64,000 nt of DNA from Clostridia bacterium (GTDB lineage Bacteria > Bacillota > Clostridia > Oscillospirales > Acutalibacteraceae), in assembly GCA_017409265.1 (NCBI GenBank), contig JAFQSY010000083.1:1-64000 (forward strand), in the 5' to 3' direction. This document shows, piece by piece, positions 44,897 to 52,058 of this stretch (position 1 is the stretch's first letter; every line of letters starts with the position of its first letter). The translations under genes were made by a program, and so were the position numbers. A model generated the notes under the pieces. It had not been told where the DNA came from and made no database searches. It was given only the letters and a program-made list of their open reading frames with translations.

Positions 44897-46249
44897 TTAT
44901 TTATCTGTCAGATTTCTTATCCACTTTTTGCTTCGGAAGCGGAAAAGACTCATAATTGTTTTAGGTATATCCTCACAAAGATACATGGCAGCAATCAGAT
45001 ATACAAAATCCACTTTAACTACAAGTCCGAGAATGACGATAACGGGAACACTCAAAAGATAGAGTGACACGCAGTCATAAACTATTCCTATTTTTGTGTC
45101 GCCGCCTGCACGGAAGGTGCCGACTATCAACGTATAAGGAATGTTTCTGACAGGCAGCCATAAACAGTAGACGAGAATGAGGCTTGATGCAATGTTGAAT
45201 GCGCCCTGTGTTTCAATATCAAGCAGAGAGAGCAGGGGATTTCTTACCGACGCAAGAACAGCGCCTGTTACAACTCCGATAATCGGTGTCATAATAACGA
45301 ATTTTTTTGCGAGCTTATATGCTCCTTTGTCATCGCCTTCTCCGATGGTTTTGCCCGTCATAATTGAGCAGGCATGGCAGATACCGACAAAGAAAACAAA
45401 AGCGATCTGTTCAATTGAACTGAAAATTGTATAGCCCGCGTAGGCTTCGCTGCCTTGCCTTGCAAAGACCATTGAATAAATATTTGTTCCCATTGCCCAT
45501 GCCGCTTCGTTAAAAACAACAGGCAGGCACACGATGGAAAAACGCCTTATAAATGATGAGTTGAGAGTGAAAAAGTCTTTTATCGGGTCGCCAAAAATTT
45601 CTTTTGATGTTCTCAAAACAACAAAGAGAAGGATTGATTGGAAAATGGTTGAAATAAGTGTTGCAAGCGCCGCGCCCCTGATTCCCATTGCAGGAATTCC
45701 AAGCTTGCCGTTGATGAGGACATAATTTAAAACGGTATTGACAATAACTGCGGCAATCGAGGTGAAAAGCGGCTCGTTAACCCTTTCGGTTGCTCTCAAA
45801 GCGGTGCAGGTAATCTGGTTGAATGCACTGAAAAATCCCATAAAAGCAACTATTTTCATATATTGAGCTGCGGTTTCGATAACAGCTCGCTCATTTGAAA
45901 AAACTCTTATCAGAAGCTCGGGAATAAAGAACATTGCACAGCTGAAAATTATCGCAACGCCGACTCCGAATATAAGCGCATTTCCGTAAGATTTTTTGAT
46001 GTTGTCTTTTTCTTTTGCACCCCAGAATTGAGCAATCATTGCCGCAGAACCCGATGAAATTCCGAAATAGAAAAGATTCATCAGAAATATCCATCTTGAG
46101 GAAACTCCAACAGAGCTTACAACAACGTTTCCGAGCTTTGTCACCATTGCCGTGTCAACAAGCTGTGCGCATGAAACAAGCAACTGCTGAAATGCAATCG
46201 GCAGGGCAAGCTTTGCCATATTCTTAAAAAATGTTTTATCGGTTTTCAT
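44897..46249 (-). CDS. MATE-family efflux transporter
   Basis: This 450-residue protein has twelve predicted helices in two six-helix halves and the MATE pattern ALPIAFQQLLVSCAQLVDTA at the N-terminus. A QFWGAKEKDNIKKSYGNAL loop follows helix 2, with the repeat-related GKTIGEGDDKGAYKLAKKFV in the second half. MATE proteins export drugs or metabolites using Na+ or H+ gradients. It is monocistronic with its own promoter and no regulator beside it. Substrates cannot be inferred. Confidence 0.92.
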   Translation of the reverse strand: MKTDKTFFKNMAKLALPIAFQQLLVSCAQLVDTAMVTKLGNVVVSSVGVSSRWIFLMNLFYFGISSGSAAMIAQFWGAKEKDNIKKSYGNALIFGVGVAIIFSCAMFFIPELLIRVFSNERAVIETAAQYMKIVAFMGFFSAFNQITCTALRATERVNEPLFTSIAAVIVNTVLNYVLINGKLGIPAMGIRGAALATLISTIFQSILLFVVLRTSKEIFGDPIKDFFTLNSSFIRRFSIVCLPVVFNEAAWAMGTNIYSMVFARQGSEAYAGYTIFSSIEQIAFVFFVGICHACSIMTGKTIGEGDDKGAYKLAKKFVIMTPIIGVVTGAVLASVRNPLLSLLDIETQGAFNIASSLILVYCLWLPVRNIPYTLIVGTFRAGGDTKIGIVYDCVSLYLLSVPVIVILGLVVKVDFVYLIAAMYLCEDIPKTIMSLFRFRSKKWIRNLTDK

Positions 46250-46283
46250 TTTATCTTCCTTGATTTCTTGTTAATCTTCATAA

Positions 46284-46312
46284 AGTATATAACAAATATA
46301 TTAATTGGTCAA
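46284..46312 (-). promoter_or_regulatory. Promoter of the MATE gene
   Basis: On the minus strand TTGACC (46312-46307), 17 bases, TATACT (46289-46284). Confidence 0.8.
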
Positions 46313-46339
46313 TCATTTTCCAAAATTACCTTTATACTA

Positions 46340-46368
46340 TTGATTTTTGTTTTTTACTGATATATAAT
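46340..46368 (+). promoter_or_regulatory. Promoter of the DapA-family gene
   Basis: TTGATT (46340-46345), 17 bases, TATAAT (46363-46368). Confidence 0.85.
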
Positions 46369-46417
46369 ATTGAAGAATAGGCAAAGATTCAAAATTTAAC
46401 AAGAAGGTGCTTTAAAA

Positions 46418-47308
46418 ATGTCACAGTATAACGAATTTTCAGGTGTTTATTCACTCCTTTTAACTCCCTTTAACTGGGATAAAACCATCGACTATAAGTG
46501 CTATGAGGAATATGTTGCATGGCAGGCAGCCTTTAAACCCCAGCATCTTTTTGCAGTCTGCGGCTCTTCTGAAATGACAGAGCTTACTCCCGAAGAAAGA
46601 GTAAAGTGCGCAGGTCTTGCTGTTAAAAACTCAAACGGTGTTCCCGTTTTTGCAACCGCAAACCTTGAAAAGGAATTTGCAGCCCAGGTTGAAGAAATGA
46701 AAAAGCTTGAGCAGCAGGGTGTTTCCGGTCTTGTGTTCGTAACAAAGGGTATGTGCGATAAGCCTGACCATATGTATGAATATATGACAGAGCTTGCTTC
46801 GCATACAGAGCTTCCGATTATTCTTTATGAATTCCCTGGTCTCAGACCTCATCTTATGGATTCTGTTACATACGGTAAGCTTGCAAAAACAGGAAAGTTC
46901 AAGGGTATTAAGGATACAACCTGCAAGATGCCCGAAATAGAAGCTAAAATTGCCGTACAGGGTGATTCAAACGTTCTTCAGGCTAACATTCCCTTCCTTT
47001 ATGATGCATATCTCAAGGGTGCAAGAGGCGTTATTGCAACTCCGACCTCATGCGGTGCAGGTCTTTTTGTCAAGATGTGGGATGAGTTCACAAAGGGCGA
47101 CCTTGAAGCTGCAAGAATTACTCATCAGCATATCATTTCACTTGACAACTGCATTGATTCGGGCTTCTGTGCAAGCGCAAAATATCTTGTCGGTCTTCAG
47201 GGCATCAACATGAAGTGGTTCACCAGAGGCGCTCATGACCTCGGTCCCGCAAGACTCCGCTCAATCGAAGTTTGGTATGATTGGGCAAAGGCAGAGGGAA
47301 TCCTTTAA
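46418..47308 (+). CDS. DapA/NanA-family Schiff-base aldolase or lyase
   Basis: This 296-residue TIM-barrel enzyme belongs to the dihydrodipicolinate synthase/N-acetylneuraminate lyase superfamily. The Schiff-base lysine is K165 in FKGIKDTT, the conserved tyrosine is in IILYEFPG and the substrate loop is CGSSEMTELTPEER. Divergence from true DapA (GTTGE becomes GSSEM) suggests a sugar-acid or keto-acid lyase rather than lysine biosynthesis. No lysine or sialic acid genes flank it. It is followed 43-52 bases later by the PP2C gene on the same strand, probably as a separate function. Confidence 0.85.
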   Translation: MSQYNEFSGVYSLLLTPFNWDKTIDYKCYEEYVAWQAAFKPQHLFAVCGSSEMTELTPEERVKCAGLAVKNSNGVPVFATANLEKEFAAQVEEMKKLEQQGVSGLVFVTKGMCDKPDHMYEYMTELASHTELPIILYEFPGLRPHLMDSVTYGKLAKTGKFKGIKDTTCKMPEIEAKIAVQGDSNVLQANIPFLYDAYLKGARGVIATPTSCGAGLFVKMWDEFTKGDLEAARITHQHIISLDNCIDSGFCASAKYLVGLQGINMKWFTRGAHDLGPARLRSIEVWYDWAKAEGIL

Positions 47309-47360
47309 TCCTAATTAAACAGTATCTGCCCCGGACGGCAGCTGCGAAAAGGTGGATATT

Positions 47361-48935
47361 ATGAAAAAACTCAGAGCGAATGTCTGCGCCGTAACTCACG
47401 CAGGCAGAATCCGCAAAGAAAATGAAGATAACTATGATTTAAACGGCAGAATGACGTCTACCGGAGATTTGCGCAAAGGGTCGGCGTTTGTTCAGAGCAT
47501 GGCAGAGCCTTTTCATCTTTCCGTCTGTGACGGAATGGGCGGCGAAAGCTATGGCGAACTTGCTTCCGGTATTGCGGTTGAAACAATTGCCGCACACGCA
47601 GGCAACGTTTATGAAAGCGGCGATGATTTCAGCTTTGCAATCACTAATTGCCTTGATGATGCAAACAGCCGTATCTGCGCAGAAATCAACGCCAGAGGAA
47701 AGCGAATGGGAACAACTCTTGCCGCAATCTATGCGGTCAAGGGGAAAATTATCTGTGTAAATATCGGTGACACAAGGGTTTATCATTATTCAAAGGGCAT
47801 CCTTGAACAGATAAGCTTTGACCATACCCATGCTCAGACCATTGTTGATGCGGGTCAGGTTTCGATGGATAACATTGACCAGATTCCCGAGGCAAAGCGT
47901 CTGACACGCCATCTCGGCGTATTCCCCGAAGAGGGTGGACTTTCACCTAACATCAGCATAATTGATGATGTGGACGACGGCGACATTCTTCTTCTCTGCA
48001 GCGACGGCCTGACGGATATGTTAAGCGATGATGAAATAACCGCTATTCTTTCAACGGGAGAAAATGCACAGAGCGTTGCAAGCAAGCTTGTGCGCAGAGC
48101 TCTTGAAGTTGGCGGTAAGGATAACATAACCGTTATGGCAGCGTTTATGAACGTTGAAGAAACCGCGATTTTTGCCCCGATTGCAGCGGCAATGGTCGGC
48201 GATACAGATGCCGATTATGAAGAGGAATACCGCAATTCCTTCGGCTCAAATCAGCCAATTGATGAAGAAAATGTTGTTTCTCCTTATGCGAATGCAGATG
48301 CAAGAGCATATGAAAAGCCGTTCGATAAAACAAAAATAATGAAAATTGCAGGCGCGGTTATTGCAGTTCTGATTCTTGTTTTTGCAGGTGCGCTTGTAAT
48401 TAAAGGCATAGTTGGCAATAAAGAACCCGATGAAGATTCAACCTCATCAACTACATATTATTTTGCCGATGCGCCGACATATCCTGTTTATGCTCCTCCC
48501 ACAACAAGACCGATAACAACCTGGTCTTTTGAAACAACAAGTGAAACCGAAACCTCAACAGAAGAATCGACTACCGAGGAGTCAACCACACGCAGACGTG
48601 TAACAACAACCCGTAAGCGCGTGACAACAACCAGAAAGCGAACAACAACCACCAAAAAGAGAACAACTACCACAAGAAGAGTAACTACTACCCGCGCAAG
48701 AACAACAACACAAAGAGAAACAACAACGGCAACAACAACTGCTTCAACAACCGAGAGAACAACCGTTCCTACCGCAACAACAAGCAGCGTTGAAACCACA
48801 ACAAACGTTTCTTCTTCAACAACAGCTACTTCAACAACAAACAATTCAAGCTTATCAACATCGCAAACTGTTCCTAATGGAATTATAGTATTACCCGGTG
48901 GAGTTCAGGTGAGCGATGGATACATACTTCCATAA
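47361..48935 (+). CDS. Membrane-anchored PP2C phosphatase with Thr/Arg-rich tail
   Basis: The first 265 residues of this 524-residue protein are a PP2C (PPM) Ser/Thr phosphatase domain. It has the metal motifs ENEDNYDL near 20, SVCDGMGG (D57), VNIGDTRVYHY, LCSDGLTDML and GGKDNITVM, all intact. One membrane helix follows at about 328-350. The last 160 residues (about 360-505) are dominated by Thr with evenly spaced Arg/Lys and Glu clusters. They should lie outside the cell and could be O-glycosylated or bind cell wall. Start ATG 47361 follows AAAAGGTGG. No PASTA kinase gene is adjacent, though a likely pathway substrate (ireB) lies about 10 kb away. Confidence 0.9.
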   Translation: MKKLRANVCAVTHAGRIRKENEDNYDLNGRMTSTGDLRKGSAFVQSMAEPFHLSVCDGMGGESYGELASGIAVETIAAHAGNVYESGDDFSFAITNCLDDANSRICAEINARGKRMGTTLAAIYAVKGKIICVNIGDTRVYHYSKGILEQISFDHTHAQTIVDAGQVSMDNIDQIPEAKRLTRHLGVFPEEGGLSPNISIIDDVDDGDILLLCSDGLTDMLSDDEITAILSTGENAQSVASKLVRRALEVGGKDNITVMAAFMNVEETAIFAPIAAAMVGDTDADYEEEYRNSFGSNQPIDEENVVSPYANADARAYEKPFDKTKIMKIAGAVIAVLILVFAGALVIKGIVGNKEPDEDSTSSTTYYFADAPTYPVYAPPTTRPITTWSFETTSETETSTEESTTEESTTRRRVTTTRKRVTTTRKRTTTTKKRTTTTRRVTTTRARTTTQRETTTATTTASTTERTTVPTATTSSVETTTNVSSSTTATSTTNNSSLSTSQTVPNGIIVLPGGVQVSDGYILP

Positions 48936-48940
48936 TTAAT

Positions 48941-48981
48941 AAAAGGTGACTAATACATGACAAATGTATAAGTCACCTTTT
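48941..48981. terminator. Bidirectional terminator
   Basis: An 11-bp outer stem AAAAGGTGACT/AGTCACCTTTT plus an inner ATACAT/ATGTAT stem has A-runs to the left and T-runs to the right. Confidence 0.9.
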
Positions 48982-48988
48982 TAGTTTC

Positions 48989-49927
48989 TTATTTAGTTTT
49001 TGAAAGTGCCCATGAAGCAATATCCTCATAAACCTGCTCTCTGCCGATTTCGTTGAGAATTTCATGGCGCATGCCGGGGTAAAGCTTGAGGGTGACATCT
49101 TTTTTGTCGGCAAGCTTCAAGTCGTTATATACCTGCTTAACGCCTTTGCCGTAAAGACCTACTGGATCCTCTTCGCCTGCAGTAAGAAGAATGGGGATTT
49201 CGCTGTAAATTCTGTCATACCAATCCTTGCCCGAAACACGGTCAAGAATTGTGAAAAGGTCTCTGTAACCGACCGCTGTGAAAAGATATCCGCAGTATTT
49301 GTCTTTTATGTATTTGTCAACAATTTCGCTGTCCGATGTCAGCCAGTCGAAAGAGGTTTTTGCATCGGGGATTCGCTTGTTGTATGTGCCGAAAGCCATT
49401 TTGTCAATGAATTTGCTTCTGTATCGGCTGCCTTTTGCTTTTGCAATTCCGTCTGCAAGCTTAATTGCGATTGCCGAGGCAGGGTTTTTGCCGCTTGTGC
49501 CGCAGAAAATTGCCGCTTTAATGCGTTCATCTCTGCCGTAGCGGCGAATGTATTCTCTTGCAATGAAAGAGCCCATGCTGTGACCGAAAAAGACTATCGG
49601 TAAATCGGGATATTCTTCTTTGATTATTTCGGTAAGACTTCTTTCATCTTCAACGAAGGAATCCCAGCCGTCTTTTTCGCCGAAATATCCGAGGTCATCG
49701 TCGCTGTTTACCGATTTCCCGTGACCGACATGGTCATCAACGAGAACCGCAAAGCCCTTGTTGCAAAGATGGGCGGCAAATTCCTCATATCTTTCGCCAT
49801 GCTCTGCCATTCCGTGGGAAATCTGAAAAATTGCTTTCGGTCCTTCTGCAGGTATCCAGCATCTTGCAAAAACATTTGCAATACCCGATTTTGAAGGAAT
49901 TGAATATTCTTTTTTGATGATTTCCAT
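48989..49927 (-). CDS. Alpha/beta hydrolase (monoacylglycerol-lipase/lysophospholipase type)
   Basis: This 312-residue serine hydrolase has the Hydrolase_4 pattern. The oxyanion region is QISHGMAEHGERYEEFA, the lid-side motif VDDHVGHGKS, and the nucleophile S117 lies in GHSMG. The acid and His are near GEEDPVG and PGMRHEILNE. It has no signal peptide and is cytoplasmic. It follows bioY by 10 bases and is probably co-transcribed with it. A BioH-like role in biotin synthesis can be imagined, but the sequence looks like a lipid esterase and no biotin synthesis genes are present. Confidence 0.88.
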   Translation of the reverse strand: MEIIKKEYSIPSKSGIANVFARCWIPAEGPKAIFQISHGMAEHGERYEEFAAHLCNKGFAVLVDDHVGHGKSVNSDDDLGYFGEKDGWDSFVEDERSLTEIIKEEYPDLPIVFFGHSMGSFIAREYIRRYGRDERIKAAIFCGTSGKNPASAIAIKLADGIAKAKGSRYRSKFIDKMAFGTYNKRIPDAKTSFDWLTSDSEIVDKYIKDKYCGYLFTAVGYRDLFTILDRVSGKDWYDRIYSEIPILLTAGEEDPVGLYGKGVKQVYNDLKLADKKDVTLKLYPGMRHEILNEIGREQVYEDIASWALSKTK

Positions 49928-49937
49928 AATTTCACCC

Positions 49938-50468
49938 CTATATTTTTATATATTTTAAAAGTCTTTTTCGTAAAATAATGCCTAAAACCGATGCAATAAT
50001 GATTTTTAATGTATCACCGATAATGAACGGAACAACGCATACTGCAAGTGCTGCAATAAAACCGGTGCCTGTCTGGAAAGAGTACCATGCCGTTCCGAAA
50101 ACATAGCAGATAATCAAACCCAAACTCATCGAAAGGGGATATACGGCTTTTTTATTTAAAAAACGGTTTATAAGCAGCGATATAATAAATGCGCACGGTA
50201 TGTATCCGATAATATATCCGCCCGTCAGTCCTGCAATTTGCTGAAATCCGCCCGCAAATCCCGCGAAGACGGGAAGCCCTGTCGCTCCGAGGAGAATATA
50301 TATGATAACGGCGGCGACGCAGCGCAGGGGAGATGCCATGCAGGAAATAAGAAAAACTGCAAGAGTTGCGAAGGATATCGGTATTGCCCCGAACGGAAGA
50401 GAGAACGGTGAAAAAACGCAGAGAATTGCTGCCAGGATGCCTGTTACGGCAAGTTCTTTATGCTTCAT
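49938..50468 (-). CDS. bioY: BioY-type biotin transporter S component
   Basis: This 176-residue integral membrane protein has six helices and the BioY hallmarks AGFAGGFQQIAGLTGGYIIG and GYIPCAFI, plus a conserved C-terminal FIIGDTLKI helix. BioY binds biotin as an ECF S-component, either alone or with the shared EcfAAT module. GGAG lies 7 bases before the ATG. An inverted repeat (50490-50515) lies upstream, where a BirA-type operator would be expected, although its spacing is not canonical. It is downstream of a BadF-type kinase gene and upstream of an alpha/beta hydrolase. Confidence 0.92.
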   Translation of the reverse strand: MKHKELAVTGILAAILCVFSPFSLPFGAIPISFATLAVFLISCMASPLRCVAAVIIYILLGATGLPVFAGFAGGFQQIAGLTGGYIIGYIPCAFIISLLINRFLNKKAVYPLSMSLGLIICYVFGTAWYSFQTGTGFIAALAVCVVPFIIGDTLKIIIASVLGIILRKRLLKYIKI

Positions 50469-50489
50469 CTGAACACTCCGGAAAGAATT

Positions 50490-50515
50490 TGTGTAAAGTG
50501 AAATTGGTTTACATA
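50490..50515. promoter_or_regulatory. Inverted repeat upstream of bioY
   Basis: TGTGTAAA (50490-50497) and TTTACATA (50508-50515) form an 8-bp dyad with one mismatch and a 10-base spacer. It sits in the 49-base gap before bioY. BirA operators have similar TGTwAAC-like halves but a wider spacer, so the assignment is tentative. Confidence 0.4.
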
Positions 50516-50517
50516 AA

Positions 50518-51468
50518 TCAAGTGATGTATGTTGATTTTATATTATTTTTAACATTATCAGTAATTTCAAGACCTTCGGCTCGGTAACAAGCAAAGACTG
50601 CACCGACCTCCGGCGTAAAGCTTATTAGCCTTACATTACATTTGTGGTTGCTTTTTAAATACTTGATAAATATATCGCAAAAATATTTGTTATGCTGAAA
50701 AACTCCGCCCCAAAGACCGATGGGAATATCATCCTCTGCATCTTTAAGCAGGGAACATACGGTTTCTGAAAGTAGCTTTGCTTCGTTTTTAACAATTCTT
50801 TCAGCAATTATATCTCCGTTTTCTGCAAGCGAGATAACATTTCTTGCAAAAGCGGCAGTTGTTTTTCTGCTTACCGATTTGTCATAGTACAAATCTATCA
50901 AATCATAAATATTACCGATTGAAAAATATTTGAGGCATTCATCAATAAGAGCTGTTTTTTCTCCGCAGCCTTCAGCGGACCTGATAGCGGCCTTTATGCC
51001 GGAAAGTCCGATTGAATATCCGCTGCCTTCGTCGCCGAGAATATAACCCCATCCGCCTGCATGGCTGATTCCACCGTTTTTGTTTCTGTGTATCGCCATT
51101 GAGCCTGTGCCGCTTATAACAACGACGCATTCTCCGCCTTCGTCCATTGCTTCAAGAGCGACGTATAAATCGGAATCCATTATTATTTTTTTGCTTATTA
51201 TTATTTCATTGCAGAATCGCTCCGTTTCTTCCTCTGAAGCTCTTTCGTTGAGAGCTGACATTCCGACAACTGCGCAGTCAAAGCTTTTTAGAGAAAGGGA
51301 GCTGATAATATCTGCCATGGCTTTTCTTGCATTTTCCATGCCGACGGAATAATAATTGATGCTTTCACCGCAGGCTTTGCAGATAAATTCGCCTTTTTCG
51401 TTGAACACAACAGCGGTTGTTTTGCTTCCTCCGCCGTCAACACCGAGATAGAATTTAGTGTTTTCCAT
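50518..51468 (-). CDS. BadF/BadG-family ATPase (N-acetylglucosamine-kinase-like)
   Basis: This 316-residue ASKHA-fold protein has the phosphate-1 loop YLGVDGGGSKTTAVVFN, the phosphate-2 region VVISGTGSMAIHRN and GGWGYILGDEGSGYSIG. That combination is typical of bacterial and eukaryotic N-acetylglucosamine kinases grouped with BadF/BcrA ATPases. The [4Fe-4S] cysteine pair of benzoyl-CoA reductase activators is not apparent, favouring a sugar kinase. GGAGG precedes the ATG. It is upstream of bioY with a 49-base gap and may or may not share its transcript. Confidence 0.85.
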   Translation of the reverse strand: MENTKFYLGVDGGGSKTTAVVFNEKGEFICKACGESINYYSVGMENARKAMADIISSLSLKSFDCAVVGMSALNERASEEETERFCNEIIISKKIIMDSDLYVALEAMDEGGECVVVISGTGSMAIHRNKNGGISHAGGWGYILGDEGSGYSIGLSGIKAAIRSAEGCGEKTALIDECLKYFSIGNIYDLIDLYYDKSVSRKTTAAFARNVISLAENGDIIAERIVKNEAKLLSETVCSLLKDAEDDIPIGLWGGVFQHNKYFCDIFIKYLKSNHKCNVRLISFTPEVGAVFACYRAEGLEITDNVKNNIKSTYIT

Positions 51469-51602
51469 GGCAACCTCCGAATTTACAGATTGGACATTTA
51501 TTTTTATTATCCTGTCAATAAGTGGATGTTATGATAAATGTAACAAAATAAGAATACAAGTTAGGAATATAGATTAGTTGATTTAAGAAAGGAATGAATT
51601 AA

Positions 51603-52058
51603 ATGAAATCCAAGCAGCCGTGCATTATGGTGTGCGTAACTCCCCAGCAGTCCTGCTCAAGGCTTATTGAAGCAGGAGCAAGAATAGCAAAAGAAGAAAA
51701 TCTGCCACTTGAAGTTATTAGTGTTTTCAAGCAAAGCAGCGGACTTAACGCAAACGAAAACGGTGTTCTCGAAAATCTTTTTGAATGTGCAAAAAAATTC
51801 AATGCAAGCATGAACATATTTTTTAACGACAGCCCTGCGTTGGTGGTTGCCGTTGCATCGAAAAAGAATAATGCCGCAAATCTTGTTACGGGCTTTCCTG
51901 CAGAGGGAAGCAGCGGATTCATCGCAAGAATACATGAGATTGTTCCCGATTTGCCGATAACAATGGTTGATAATGAATCCAATGAGTATAAAATCATTCC
52001 CGTAGACGGCAGTGATATTGAGAACGCAAAAAAGTTTGCTGTAGGCTCAGTTCATTGA
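51603..52058 (+). CDS. Usp-like (KdpD-type universal stress) domain protein
   Basis: This 151-residue single-domain protein has the opening CIMVCVTPQQSCSRLIEAGA and a following PLEVISVFKQSS. It resembles the universal-stress-protein domain of KdpD rather than classic UspA. The ATP-binding G-2x-G-9x-GS motif is not clearly present. There is no membrane segment. The last 12 bases overlap the end of recG on the opposite strand (52047-52058), and no terminator hairpin separates them. Function is unknown; nucleotide sensing would be typical of the fold. Confidence 0.7.
   Translation: MKSKQPCIMVCVTPQQSCSRLIEAGARIAKEENLPLEVISVFKQSSGLNANENGVLENLFECAKKFNASMNIFFNDSPALVVAVASKKNNAANLVTGFPAEGSSGFIARIHEIVPDLPITMVDNESNEYKIIPVDGSDIENAKKFAVGSVH

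Noticed and set aside
47309..47360. GC-rich palindromic-looking stretch between the DapA-like and PP2C genes considered as a terminator
   Set aside because: The CCCCGGACGGCAGCTGCG stretch does not form a stable stem followed by T residues.
48488..48844. Open frame on the minus strand opposite the Thr-rich tail, rich in Val
   Set aside because: It is the antisense reading of repeated ACA/ACC codons; it has no ribosome site and its composition is an artefact of the repeat.
48537..48860. Short direct repeats that might suggest a CRISPR or tandem-repeat array
   Set aside because: The repeats are codon-level Thr/Arg repeats inside the PP2C reading frame, irregular in length and without spacers.
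51469..51602. Candidate promoters in the spacer between the BadF-type and Usp-like genes
   Set aside because: A minus-strand TTGACA is present, but no acceptable -10 lies 16-18 bases away, and nothing convincing was found for the plus strand.
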